Source: Carposina sasakii (Eukaryota; Arthropoda; Insecta; Lepidoptera; Carposinidae). Taken from it: DNA of 64,000 bases. The translations under genes were made by a program, and so were the position numbers. Each line of letters opens with the position of its first letter. Positions within the stretch are counted from its first letter, which is position 1. This document shows, in pieces, positions 1-11,416 of this stretch. The stretch covers positions 5,394,001 to 5,458,000 of the forward strand of contig CP053167.1 of assembly GCA_014607495.2 (NCBI GenBank). The letters run 5' to 3'. Under the pieces are notes generated by a model. That model worked only from the letters and a program-made list of their open reading frames with translations, searched no databases and was not told the origin of the DNA.

Positions 1-1137
1 TCATTAGTTTCCTCTATCTATGTGAATAATTAAGGATTTAGTTCGTTCCTGAGTATCAAAATTTGACAATTCAACTTAACTTTAAATTGTGGCAATAAAT
101 GCTCTACCTACAAGAATATGCCTCGGAGCACATGAAATTTTTTTTTTTCTAATACTTATTAAGACATGTAATTTGAGTATTTTAAGTACTAATGTTATAC
201 ATGTTACGTTTCCAACAATTTCAAGAGAAATATGAGCAATTTCGTCTATCCATATAATGTTGTCAATGCTTTTTAGTTGAAACCAAACTTTAAAAATCCA
301 ATCTCCAGCCAGCTTTTAATAGCAACAAAACACATCCAGCCCCAATCAATTAGCATCCCCAGCGAAGGTGAACGATCATCCCATCCATCCGTACCTAGAC
401 TTCCTGATGACCAGCTGTTTTTGCAGAATCCAATCAGGGAGAAATGGAGCGAGGCACTCTTTGATTGACCGGCACTTTTTTAAACTAATTCCGCGTTAAA
501 AAAATTCACACTCCATTGGGCTTGGCTTATTAGAAAGAATTGTTTCTCAGTGGTTTTCTTTGTAATTGGGAAAATCTTCGGTACAACAATCAGTTAAAAA
601 TGTAAACAATTTACAGTACTCGGTAATAAATAATGCTGTTGAATTGAGAGTCGCCTAATTTAGGTTTTATTGAGGTTTTTTTTTCAGAAGTCGTATGCAA
701 TATCTGCCACCGCGCTGAGTACTGTAGGCCGGATTTTAAAGATATGTATGCATTTTAACGGTGGCCGATTGTACAAATACTTACCGGAGATGCAAATATA
801 CGAACGAAGAGTTATACTAAGAAAGGATCTGCCTATTTTGATCTCGGTATAAATAAAACTCACTGAGCCTACATAGACAAATAGTTTACAGAAGTAAGGT
901 ATTATGAAACACAGATAATTTCCTATACCAACACCACGCAAGCTGCATAGGTACAATAGGGTAATTATTAGCGAGGTGATAGGTAATATGTCTTCCCAAG
1001 GTTTGTATAGGATATAAGTATAACAGAACTACTGGTAACATAATTATAGAATAGGCAGTAGGCAGACAGAACGCAATAAAATAAAACGAACACACCCATT
1101 CTTTCGGTCCCTGAGGCAGTACAATAATAATAATTTG
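1..1137. other. Unassigned AT-rich sequence
   Basis: No gene recognised. A 62-codon open stretch (280-468) has no homologue I can name and lacks an ATG start. The rest is low-complexity AT sequence. Confidence 0.4.
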
Positions 1138-1505
1138 AGACTAGCTGTTATCCGCGACTTCGTCCGCGTGGACTACAGAATGTAGCCTAATATTCTCCTT
1201 TTTAGGTACTCCCAACTAAATGCATGCAAAATTTTAAAACAAGTTTGCTTTAGTAAATAAAGTGTGAAGAGGTAACAAACAACAGTATTTTCAACTTGGC
1301 TTTCACACTGCCGTGTGTCTGTGTGAGTTGATTATTATTAAAATTAAAAAAAAAACATCCTGATATAAAATGCATTATGGACTTGTAGACATTTTTGAGT
1401 ATGTATTTTGTGAACAAAAAATGAAGTAGGTATTTATCTACTTACCTACCTTCTCAAATATTTTTTATTTACATCACGCGAACGTAGTCGAGGATAACAG
1501 CTATT
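1138..1505. repeat. Repeat with inverted ends (CCGCGACTTCGTCCGCGTGG type)
   Basis: The left end TAGCTGTTATCCGCGACTTC recurs inverted at the right end (around 1472-1505, reading TAGCTGTTATCCTCGACTAC on the minus strand). The motif is the start of the dispersed retroposon-like family seen at 7922 and 49318, so this is either two copies in opposite orientation or a foldback derivative. Confidence 0.45.
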
Positions 1506-1697
1506 CTATTATATAGAATAAATACCGAGGAAGTAAAGTAAACATTTATTAAAGTACAAAAGGGCGCACATAATAATCTGACCTCAACCTTACCTCATGG
1601 CAATAGAGAGGTTCAACAAAAATGAATAGACTGGCCTTGCCGAAACTTTTCATCAGGAAACAAGTTTTATATCAACATTATACTAAGATTTACATTC

Positions 1698-1830
1698 CGT
1701 GCTGGTGCGGGGCTTCACTAGAATACATCGGCTGCATCTCTTTCCGTGCAAGTTGTAAGGGTCGATTAAAGAACTCGGTGGTGTATCTCCAACTTGTCGC
1801 TGATGTATTAATAAGTACATAGTAAGCTTA
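1698..1830 (+). repeat. Retroposon fragment, family F (GCGGGGCTTCACTAGAATAC type)
   Basis: Shares GGGGCTTCACTAGAATACAT, TCGGCTGCATCTC and the following AACTCGG and AACTTGTC blocks with many other copies in the window: 8330-8510 (-), 12782-12960, 14345-14530 (-), 15538-15680, 39765-39890, 41450-41640, 50590-50660, 51715-51810 (-), 59168-59215 and 59455-59645. Confidence 0.55.
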
Positions 1831-1898
1831 ACAACTGGCCCTTAGTATAACCTTTTACATCATGATAAACGGCACTACATCATCTACTGATGGTCGAT

Positions 1899-2211
1899 AC
1901 ATCTATATACATATAATAAAAAATGTAACGGATCGCTGTCTGTACATGGAAGATATATGAGAAAAAATATTATAGGAGACCTTTATCAACGCAATAGAAC
2001 ACAAAACGACGATTTTTGGAATTTTTATCTGTGCGTTTGTGCACGCTAATCTCAGAACCGGCTGAACCGGTTTCGATGCAGTTTTCAGGAATATATTGTG
2101 ACAGGTCCCACTTAACACATAGGTTATATAGGCTACTTTTTATCCCGGATAATTTGACATTTTGTTTTTTCTGTAGTCCACGCGGACGGAGTCGCGGGCG
2201 TCCACTAGTGT
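1899..2211 (-). repeat. Dispersed retroposon-like family B, full-length copy
   Basis: About 320 bp, starting GGACGCCCGCGACTCCGTCC and ending in ATTATATGTATAGAT when read on the minus strand. The middle has AAGTGGGACCTGTCACAATA and CTGAAAACTGCATCGAAATC. Near-identical copies occur at 7922-8263, 36420-36741 and elsewhere. Non-coding; the class (SINE-like or LINE 3' end) is not certain. Confidence 0.7.
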
Positions 2212-2656
2212 ATCAATAATTATATGCTTCATTAGTACCTACAGGAAAAGATATTTTTTCATCGCCTGAACTGTGACGGCAATACACATCTATTGTGACG
2301 ACACATTCTCATGGCATTCCGTTTGCTACATTATATTATTTACATAGATTAGTTATAAATAGAGCTTTATTACGTAACTATGGATACCTACAACTAGTTA
2401 TCTGGTCCCTGTCATAGATGAGTACTATTCGTTGCCATTCATTAATATTCATACATTCATAAATAAATAATAAGTCCGTTGACCGTAAAAAGGATAATTT
2501 TATAACAGGTAAAGAGATGTTAATAAATAAAAAAAATTGTGTACAGACATTTACTGTTACAGCAGTATATCACAAATAAAGCTCTATAAAAAAGTGAAGC
2601 TCACACAAAAAGAGAGGTTGGTTCTTAGCTTTTTGAAAGTTGATTTAAAATATTAT
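2212..2656. other. AT-rich spacer downstream of U2
   Basis: No gene or repeat recognised between the family B copy and the U2 3' end. Confidence 0.4.
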
Positions 2657-2844
2657 GTGGGCCGATCCCAGCGGCACTGCAATGCCGGGCCGACCCGTGA
2701 CGGGAGTGGAGCGAGCCCCGAACATCCCGTCGCGGTACAAAAATCAGTTTAATATACTGGTCCCCCTGTGGGGGAACTTTCAGATATTAAGCTGAAAAGA
2801 ACAGATACTACACTTTGATCTTAGCCAAAAGGCCGAGAAGCGAT
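2657..2844 (-). ncRNA. U2: U2 spliceosomal snRNA
   Basis: The minus strand starts ATCGCTTCTCGGCCTTTTGG, the invariant U2 5' end, followed by GTAGTA (plus 2806-2811), which pairs with the intron branch point. Stem-loop IIa is TTCAG/CTGAA around CTTAATAT. Stem IIb is CCCCC-ACA-GGGGG, the Sm site is ATTTTTG (plus 2738-2744), and the 3' stem-loops end at GGGATCGGCCCAC. The length of about 188 nt fits U2. Relative to the common TATCAG/CTGATA stem, both sides of one IIa base pair have changed together, which argues for a working gene rather than a pseudogene. The exact 3' end is inferred from the family. Confidence 0.93.
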
Positions 2845-2930
2845 AACCAATAGTGTTGAGTAGGACATACAAGAGGCACTTCATTTGTCCCGGACATGAC
2901 GTCAAAATGTAAGAGTGCCTCGAAATTTTA
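2845..2930 (-). promoter_or_regulatory. U2 snRNA promoter region
   Basis: The 86 bp directly upstream of the U2 5' end. snRNA genes carry a proximal sequence element about 40-70 bp upstream; I cannot name its exact borders here. Two blocks in this stretch, GTCCTACTCAACACTA near the start site and CACTCTTACA further up, recur in the inverted copy at 3190-3262, so they are the best candidates for conserved promoter elements. Confidence 0.5.
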
Positions 2931-2954
2931 AATTGTACTACTTCAATTTTCTTG

Positions 2955-3110
2955 TCGCGGTCGAGCGAGGCAGGCAGACAAACGACAAGCACGTCACGTG
3001 ATCACGTCACGGTCGTCGCGTCTGACATTTTGAGCGAGAGAGAAATATATTGTCTTCCATGCGAGGCGAGGCGCCATGACAAAAGCACGTCTCAGGAGGC
3101 GCGCATATTT
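2955..3110. promoter_or_regulatory. CpG-rich block with overlapping CACGT(C/G) palindromes
   Basis: Between U2 and its inverted promoter copy lies a CG-rich patch, unusual in this AT-rich window, with CACGTCACGTGATCACGTCA: an E-box CACGTG inside repeated CACGT motifs. It could be a shared distal element for snRNA promoters. That role is inferred from position only. Confidence 0.3.
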
Positions 3111-3189
3111 CGTACTATAATAACTTCAAATGGTTCAGTCAGTAGGTACGCCTCGCCTCATTTGAAGTGGGACATTGTACTGGCTCAGG

Positions 3190-3262
3190 ACAAAAAAGAG
3201 GCTACTCTTACAAACTCTTTTTCAAGTCGTGTCCTACTCAACACTAATAACCAAGAAGAGTA
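3190..3262 (+). promoter_or_regulatory. Inverted, diverged copy of the U2 promoter without an snRNA
   Basis: Plus strand shows GAGGCTACTCTTACAAA, then GTCCTACTCAACACTAATAA, matching the U2 upstream blocks GAGGCACTCTTACAT and GTCCTACTCAACACTATTGG in the same order but opposite orientation. What follows (AACCAAGAAGAG) is not U1, U2, U4, U5 or U6. It looks like the relic of a head-to-head snRNA gene pair. Confidence 0.45.
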
Positions 3263-4019
3263 ACTCATGGAAGGTCATTATTTATAAGACGCTATCGATA
3301 TCGCGTTTTAAAGTATCTGATAGCGCCATCTAGTTTGCAAAATAATTTAGTGTTTGGCGAGAGAAGTTGTCGACCGACATCAATAGCTGTGGATGAAAAT
3401 GAAAACGAAATCAAAACTTTAGCTAAACGTAATAATAAAAAAGCTAATTAACACCAGCGATGAGATGACAATACATCTGTATAGGAATAAAATATAAACA
3501 TCATAATAACTAATGGTTAGAAAGTGACTACTGTTTGTTTATAATACCGGATTATTTTGCACCAACTGGATCCTGCTCAGCTGTTGGTTGGAATCAAAAT
3601 AATAACTTTATTCTCACTCGTATAACTAATTTTATAACTCTCATTTGGACTATCTAAGCCTTACTAGAAACACTAGCATTCACACCATACAATATATTAT
3701 GCAAATGACTTTGAAATTGGGTAACTGGGCCGAACCCGCACATATGGCCTGCCACAGATGTCATTGACAAGTTGTTTACATTTTTTATTTTAAAAAAACT
3801 GGTCAAACAATGGTATTGTACTAAGCGAACAGTTCAGCATAGATACGTTGACGATGCCAGCCGAAATGACGCGAAAGTAAAACAGTTATAAAATTAAACT
3901 AATCTAATGAGTTACATCCCAAAATAAGTATAAGATCACAGAGCTGGACATGTTTAAAATTTTAATCAAAGTGTTTAACGGTAAGGGCCCCTTTCCGAGA
4001 CAGTCGTAACTTTTAGTTA
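3263..4019. other. AT-rich spacer
   Basis: No gene recognised. Scattered short AT-rich runs only. Confidence 0.4.
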
Positions 4020-4585
4020 AAACTGACTTTTTAAAAAAAAAATTAACCGACTTCAAACTTTAACTAAAAAGCGATAAATAACGTTACTAATTTATCTACT
4101 TAATACATATTAAATATCTCAAATTATTTAAATATTTACAACTTAATACCTAATACTTTAACAAAGTCATCTTTAACTATTTAAATATTTATAATTATCA
4201 CTTATTTTTTGGAGTCGGTGCCAGCCTAGGTAACGTAGTGTTGATGGACGCGCGCGGCTGGCAAAGCCACACACACGGCAAAATACAATACGGTGTAGTA
4301 GGCAGCGGTAATGCAATTTCCTATTCTTGGTTTTACTATTTAGTGTGGGTCAGTTTTCTTAATTACATTGATTTGTTTGGCTGGCACCGACTCCAAAAAA
4401 ATATGTGATAATTATAAATATTTAAATAGTTAAAGATGACTTTGTTAAAGTATTAGGTATTAAGTTGTAAATATTTAAATAATTTGAGATATTTAATATG
4501 TATTAAGTAGATAAATTAGTAACGTTATTTATCGCTTTTTAGTTAAAGTTTGAAGTCGGTTAAATTTTTTTAAAAAAGTCAGTTT
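4020..4585. mobile_element. Foldback element with 207-bp inverted arms
   Basis: Arms 4020-4226 and 4379-4585 are almost perfect reverse complements, including TTGGAGTCGGTGCCAGCC at the inner edge. They flank a 152-bp unique core. The outer part contains AACCGACTTCAAA, the same terminal motif as the minisatellite element ending near 6139. No open frame, so it is non-autonomous. Confidence 0.8.
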
Positions 4586-4643
4586 ATTTCTCGATTTTTA
4601 GTTGTGTTAATGCGTTGTGGACATAAATAGATGCTAGTTTATA

Positions 4644-5032
4644 CAGGCTGATTTTTGGTCGTCAACGTTCCCGAAAACTATGTAATCTCCTCATCATCAC
4701 GATCATTTTTCTCCTTAGAAACATACCTGGGAAGTGTCTGGTTTCCAAAATATTAGGGTCCAAAGTTGAGTAAATAGACTGCGTTTTTCTGCATGAATGC
4801 ACATAGACGCGCGTAGCAAGATTTTTCACGAGAAATAATTAATATCTGTCTATAAAAAACTAACATAAAGACTGGACACTATATAGGTACATTTCGCCGA
4901 TCAAGTACCTAATAAAAAATTGTTTCAAAAAAATTTACATCGTTTCTCAGCATTTTTTTTTGCATTAACTTACTTTATTTGATGTATAGAGTACGTACCC
5001 TTAGTTAAGGGTGGCAACGAAAAAACATCATG
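4644..5032 (+). mobile_element. Family C MITE (CAGG-TGATTTTTGGTCGT start), copy 1
   Basis: Flanked by TA on both sides and nearly identical over 380 bp to 42650-43014, sharing GGGTCCAAAGTTGAGTAAAT and GACGCGCGTAGCAAGATTTT. Ends start CAGG and finish CATG, with weak inverted similarity. This fits a Tc1/mariner-type non-autonomous element. Confidence 0.55.
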
Positions 5033-5084
5033 TATACCTAAGGTTTTCATCGTTACCATCTCAGGAGTAGTATCTACCCGTATA

Positions 5085-5875
5085 AGTATCACGTTAGCCC
5101 TACATATATAGTTTCCATCGACCAATTGCAGTACTGTCCCCTAACTCCTAACCGTTAAGGAGTTCTGTAGCTTGACCATCAGCACAGCAGCATCAGATGT
5201 TGATTCAAGTATACCTCACAAGCAACAAGTTAGCCCTACATACTACTATATAGTTTCCATCGACCAATTGCAGTACTGTCTCCCAACTCCTAACCGTTAA
5301 GGAGTTCTGTAGCTTCATCATCAGCACAGCAGCATCAGATGTTGATTCAAGTAACACGTAAGCCCTACATACTACTAAATAGTTTCCATCGACCAATTGC
5401 TGTACTGTCTCCCAACTCCTAACCGTTAAGGAGTTCTGTAGCTTTATCATCAGCACAGCAGCATCAGATGTTGATTCAAGTAACACGTTAGCCCTACATA
5501 CTACTAAATAGTTTCCATCGACCAATTGCTGTACTGTCTCCCAACTCCTAACCGTTAAGGAGTTCTGTAGCTTTATCATCAGCACAGCAGCATCAGATGT
5601 TGATTCGAGTAACACGTCAGCCCTACACACTACTAAATAGTTTTCATCGACCAATTGCTGTACCGTCTCCCAACTCCTAAACCGTTAAGGAGTTCTGTAG
5701 CTTCATCATCAGCACAGCAGCATCAGATGTTGATTCGAGTAACACGTCAGCCCTACACACTACTAAATAGTTTTCATCGACCAATTGCTGTACTGTATCC
5801 AAACTCCTAACCGTTAAGGAGTTCTGTAGCTTCATCATCAGCACAGCAGCATTAGATGTTGACACCCTGAAGCAT
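5085..5875. repeat. 129-bp minisatellite, six copies, open frame on the minus strand
   Basis: The block ACCAATTGC recurs at 5121, 5263, 5392, 5521, 5650 and 5780: spacing 142, 129, 129, 129 and 130. A 129-bp unit is 43 codons, so the minus frame stays open through the repeats with SDAAVLMIKLQNSLTVRSWE in each. A 1-bp insertion in one copy (CTAAACCG near 5680) splits the frame. No function known; probably the internal array of a mobile element whose tail follows. Confidence 0.85.
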
Positions 5876-5937
5876 ATACCTGAGTAAGACATGATTACGT
5901 AACAAAAGCACCATACGAGCATACAATTTTCGGTGGT

Positions 5938-6139
5938 TGCCCTTGATTTCTCCTGGATCCCATCATCAGATCCTGACCTGGTGAAAATGGGACCACTCAG
6001 AAGTGAACTCTGTCCAACAAAAAAAAAAATTTTTAAATCCGTCTATAATTGACGGAAATATCGGTGAACATACATAAAAAAATATTATACATACAGACGA
6101 ATTGAGAACCTCCTCCTTTTTTTGAAGTCGGTTAAAAAT
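5938..6139 (+). mobile_element. Tail of the minisatellite-bearing element
   Basis: The sequence after the array (CTCCTGGATCCCATCATCAG, then GAATTGAGAACCTCCTCC) ends TTTTTTTGAAGTCGGTTAAA, a terminal motif known to me from lepidopteran repeats and shared with the foldback at 4547-4565. Confidence 0.5.
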
Positions 6140-7077
6140 TAGAAAATTTCGAGTTATTACCCGTATTTGAACCGTCCGACGACTATGTTGTTACAAAGAT
6201 CGTTTACAGGGACAGTTCATTGTAAATTTATGAAAATGAGCAGAATTATTAGGCTTTATTATTGCACAATCAAATGGCCAGCGACAATAGCGGAACGAAT
6301 AGGTAGGTACAGAGTGAAGCGACATGATTCACCTGCTCATGTCGCGGAAATCAGACTAATTACATGCGAGGGATTAATTCATTACGGAAGAAACATACTA
6401 GGTTAACGGTGAAAGGTCTGTTAACAGAATAAATATCGCATTTGCATAGAAATCGGTATATTTGTTGAGTTTATAACTTTCAAGGGCGGTTCAAATGCTG
6501 ATCGCGTGATCACAACACCACTCACTATGTTCCCACATTTATTTTTTAACCAAATAATATTATTCTAAACTGATTCACTAAAAGAAAGGCGAGTATTATT
6601 GTAGATGTTTAGGTTTAGATTCGATTATAAAAGCTGAATATTAAAGAATGTAAGTACCTACTTGTCACTGATAATTAAATGTACCTACCTATCTGTCACC
6701 GCTATTCCAAATTATATATACGTAAGTACCTGCAGTTCTGGCTGTCCCATTTTAGGGTCACAGCGGTGTGTACGTCAATGCATTTTAAAATTCTTTGTTA
6801 ATCGGTGTACCAAAAAAAGCAGTCTATGTCCTTTCTCTAGACTACCTGTGTATCTACCAAATTTCAATGGGGTCGTTTCCTACGGTTGAAATCTTAATAA
6901 CATCTTATTCTTATCAGAATAAATAGTCAAAATCATACCTACTCGTATCTGTAAAATTACAATTTCGTTAAGTGTCCAAACGAGGTAGTAATAAGCCTTC
7001 AAAGTTAAGTGGGCAAGTCCATTTTTTAAATGTGAAATTAATTGAAAATTACAACATCACATGTCCACCTGCATCAT
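6140..7077. other. Unassigned AT-rich sequence
   Basis: Several short open frames without recognisable domains. Nothing supported as a gene. Confidence 0.4.
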
Positions 7078-7228
7078 TTAGAGAGAGAATTTTTAAATAT
7101 CTCAGGAATTTTCATACAATCTTGAAAAATAAAAATGTGATTTCGAGTCTCAAATTTTGGAAATAGGTTCTCTATAGTGGGCTATTTATACAGCTTTTCG
7201 CTTAACATACCCTTTCTGTTACACCCTG
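7078..7228 (+). mobile_element. Tc1/mariner-type MITE, truncated copy
   Basis: Matches the right half of the full copy at 44051-44307 and ends GTTACACCCTG followed by TA. The left terminus is missing. Confidence 0.65.
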
Positions 7229-7921
7229 TATATCGCCGAACATCATTAATATGACGTTTATAATAATGAATGAGGCTAGGTTTCTATATCTTGATAATGG
7301 TTAAATAGTTTTACTTCATTTATTGTAAAAGTTGTGCTAGCCTGTAATTGTGATACATAATATTATCGTGTGCTCCTGTCCAACTTGTATCTTAACGGAA
7401 CAGTTATGTATTATGTTGGTTATGTTATTAATTTAATAAATAAAAAAAAAAATCTGTCTTCCGTAGTACAAAGGGTACAAGTAAACAAACGTGGAATAAA
7501 ATAAAACCAAGAATTATCTAAATAGTAGCCATCTGAAGAGACTTAGATGCCACTCTTAATTGCATGAATGCATGAATGTGTCCTATAGATTTATGTAAAA
7601 TGAAATTATAACGTATGACATGCCTTTCTTTTTATGTCAAGACTTAACTTTAAGATGTGACATCAGTTTGGCCGGCTTTAAATTTAAACTTGAGTTTGTT
7701 CGCGATAATTTTTATCTACGATAAAAGGAGATTGTTTCCGAATGGGCTTTTTTGTTATAAAGATATGAACAGCGCTACTCGTATCCAGAAATAAAACAAT
7801 AACAATCTATGACTACGTACTTGAAAGAGTACCTTGACCTTTACTATGGCTCTATCCAATTTTACTTTCACCATAAAATGAATTGTTCTCCTTCAGGCAA
7901 TGTGTATGTACATACTATTAT

Positions 7922-8263
7922 TTGCTAGTGGACGCCCGCGAGTCCGTCCGCGTGGACTACAGAAAAAACAAAATGTCGAAATTATCCCGGATAAAAACAT
8001 TTTCCCGTGATAAAAAAGTAGCCTATATGTTAAGTGGGACCTGTCACAATATATTCCTGAAAACTGCATCGGAATCGGTTCAGCCGTTTCTCAGATTAGC
8101 GTGCACAAACGCACAGACAAACCGACAAACAGACAAAAATTCCAAAAATCATCGTTTTGGGTTCTATTGCGTTGACAAAGGTCTCCTATAATATTTTTTC
8201 TCATATATCTTCCATGTACAGACAGCGATCCGTTATATTTTTATCATACTTATGTATAGATCT
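7922..8263 (+). repeat. Dispersed retroposon-like family B copy
   Basis: Full-length plus-strand copy, with GTGGACGCCCGCGAGTCCGT at the start and CTTATGTATAGAT at the end. See the copy at 1899-2211. Confidence 0.7.
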
Positions 8264-11129
8264 ATTCTGTTTATCTGACAGAATAGTCTATTTGCTCATC
8301 TCTTGCATTAGATAAGGTATTTGAACAATTTTCCTAACCATACATAATACACACGTATTCCCGAATTGTGGTAACCAGATAGCCAGAACTGCAGGGTCTT
8401 AATGGAGATCCCACAGTCACGTTTAGCACAGCTGGAACAGATGTAAATTATATGTTGCTAGCTCATCGCCCAAGTTCCTAAGTCGACTCTTACGACATGC
8501 ACGGAAGGAGTATGCCCGGACTAAGAAGACGATTTTTATTAAATAAAATATAAAAAGAAAAATCGAACAGTTTTTTGCACTCATGGGTCTGTCTGATATT
8601 TACTTCTAAGGTATTTATCCTTGTACAAACACTTATTTTTGACCTAGACAAGATCAAGGTACAAACAATCATAAATAAACCACAGTATTCTCACCTCGAT
8701 TCCTATTTTGACATCTAACAATTCAACCTATAATAATAACGCAGCCTCGACTTTCTACTTCCGGCGCAGAAAGGTTGCTCCCAACTCGACCCTCGCCAAG
8801 TTCACGGGAACTATTTGAGAACTATGTAAGTAAGTATACCAATATACTAACATTTAATATTATTTTTATCCTTTAGTTTGTATACTATTTATCTATGCTT
8901 ATCTATGTTTATGTGTTTTATTTTGGTATTTATGTTTATGTAGTCTATTTAGATATTTTTGTTTATTTTAGGTTTATGTCTTTTCTTTTATTTAATTATT
9001 TAGTTTATTGGTCTGTTTGTGTGCACACATACCTACCTCTTATGTTAATTTCTCTTTCACGTTAGGTTTGCTGGAAGAAATCTCTTTTAGAGATAAGCAC
9101 GCCTTTGTACATTTTCTTCGTCATAAACTTTATTTGTGAAAACTTTACTGTGTACAATAAAGCATAATAATAATAATAATATTCGAAAAGGTCGCTGATC
9201 TAATACACTACTACAAACTGAAAACGCGTTCGGATTGACAGATTTATTGTTAAACTAGCGGCCGCCTACGACTTCGTCAACGCAAACTTTACAATTCCTA
9301 TTTTCCGTAACTTTTTGTGTACCTTTATATACTTACATACATATAATCACGCTTTTATCCCTTACGGGGTAGGCAGAACACCAAGAGCCGATAGTACCAC
9401 ATGGTGCCACTTCTGACCAATTTTGAGGGTATATGTAGTCGAGATGTACAAATCAAGTGTGTACCTTTACCGAAGAATATAATATGCTAATTTCAGCTCA
9501 GAAAATTAAACATTAACAGAGTTATTAGATAAAAAATAGCTAAGTAATGTCTAAACCCCTATTTTGCTAGACAATGCCTATATCTACATACGAGCATATT
9601 TCGTACACAGATTGGTCTGAGCATTGTTTATTTAGGAAGTTACTTTGAACAAAGTTGTGAATAAATCTAATCAATGATGCACCATCACGGCATTTTAAAA
9701 ACTACGGTTCAAGTTCTACCACAGGGTAGACAAGCATCGACATTAATGAATTCCTCTTTCCTCATAATTTTCAACCATGAGAAGTCTACTGCTGAACATA
9801 GGCCTCCCCCAACAACCTCTGAATTTCTATTGACCTACACATAATTTCACTATGAATATTTGAACTTCCGAATCGTAACGCCCAATACAATTTCATTTAC
9901 TACACATAATTTACAATCCTTAATATAACAACTGCCTCATACTCATTGGCACCTATTACCACAAAATACGGTATACTATAGCTATTACATAATAGAGTAG
10001 GAAGTCATAACTAAGTAATATATCACGTAGTACACGTTATTGACAAAGTAAAATGGAACAGTGGCAGCAAGCCGTCCGTTTGCGACGAAAATAGGTTCAC
10101 GGCTAAGGCCAGGGTTATTCAAGTTCAGGTACAGTCTAGGCGGTCTAGGAGACCTTAGTGAATTATATGCCTATTACTATTAGAGTCTATATTATTGATA
10201 AATAATTTATTAATATGAACTTTACATCTAGTATAATATAACCGGGAATCGTTAGTATCAAACCATAAAATGCAATATCACCTATTTCATTACGAAATAC
10301 ATAGATTTGTGATTCTGTTACAAAAATACTTGTATGATAATTGATAATGTAAGTATGGAAATCGTGATTCGAATATAAACTCTAATGAAAATGTGCAAGT
10401 ATGTTTACAATACGTTACTGTAAATTTGTAAACTTTGTTAAATTGTACAGATAACTCAACCGACTTGTACCACAAAGTGTAGTAATGTACGTATCTATTT
10501 ATTAAAAAAGTGTAATTTGAAGGAAGATATAGGTAGGTTCAGATCTACGTCTTTTATGTAGAAATTGTATTTTAGGCATTTAGTAAATAAGGAAGTAGGT
10601 TTCCATTACTTTTCTTTCGTATTTATGAAAAGTAGGTAGTACTATTTTCCTGATCTACACGTACGGATAGGTAGGTACTTCATTTTCAATTTTTGCTAAA
10701 TTTATGTAATTTTCTAAACGGATCTACGTCTTTTTTATTTTATTTTATTTATTTGGGACAGTTAACAACTGTACACAAAAATACATAGTTAGGTATTGTT
10801 TTTAAAGTATAAATAAAGACACAGTCCACTACACTATCCACAAGTTACTTAAAAGAAGGTTACACAAGACTTATACATCACTGATGAGATAGCACCACCA
10901 TGGATGCTGCAAAACTAACAAGCTCATTCATACATCCATAGGTGAATGAAACAATAATACTTCAACTTATCATAAACTTAAAATTAATAACAATGATACC
11001 TTTATGCTTTTGTTGTCTTCGATTTAGATACCAATTCTCCAACTACTAAATTTCTGAATTCATTACACGACAGATAAAATATGTCAATATCTAAGAAGTA
11101 TTCATTATAGGAGTTTATTAGTTTACTTT
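8264..11129. other. Gene-free repeat-rich stretch
   Basis: Holds a family F fragment (8330-8510, minus), a retroposon 3' tail (9065-9180: AGAGATAAGCACGCCTTTGT ending in an AAT run), a fragment of the CCCTTACGGGGTAGGCAGA type (9342-9450), a fragment with CTGAACATAGGCCTCCCCC (9790-9830) and AT-rich filler. No gene recognised. Confidence 0.5.
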
Positions 11130-11416
11130 TTAGGGTTCCGTACCTCGAAAGGTAAAATCGGTACCCTTATAGGATCACTTTGTTGTCCGTCCGTCTGTCT
11201 GTCTGTCAAGACGCTTTTTCTCAGGAACGCATGTACTATAGGGTACTTCCCGTGAACTTAGATCTTGAAATTTGGTACGAAGCAACGTCATATAACACAG
11301 ATAAAGGAAAAATTGCTAAACCCGTAAATTTCTAGTTACTTCATATATGTATAATAAAACAGGTTTGTACGGAACCCTCGGTGCGCGAGTCCGACTCGCA
11401 CTTGGCCGGTTTTTTA
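11130..11416 (+). repeat. Family E repeat (AGGGTTCCGTACCTC...CTTGGCCGGTTTTT)
   Basis: Starts TTTTAGGGTTCCGTACCTCG and ends GTCCGACTCGCACTTGGCCG, with a GTCC/GTCTGTC run inside. The same ends, inverted, bound a longer copy at 34111-34874. Widespread in arthropod genomes; class uncertain. Confidence 0.65.

Noticed and set aside
280..468. A 62-codon open frame as a gene
   Set aside because: No ATG, no recognised domain and no splice context. Left as unassigned.
5085..5875. The 129-bp array as a CRISPR or as a protein-coding repeat gene
   Set aside because: Units are directly adjacent without unique spacers, and this is an insect genome. The minus frame has no flanking gene structure and is broken by one insertion.
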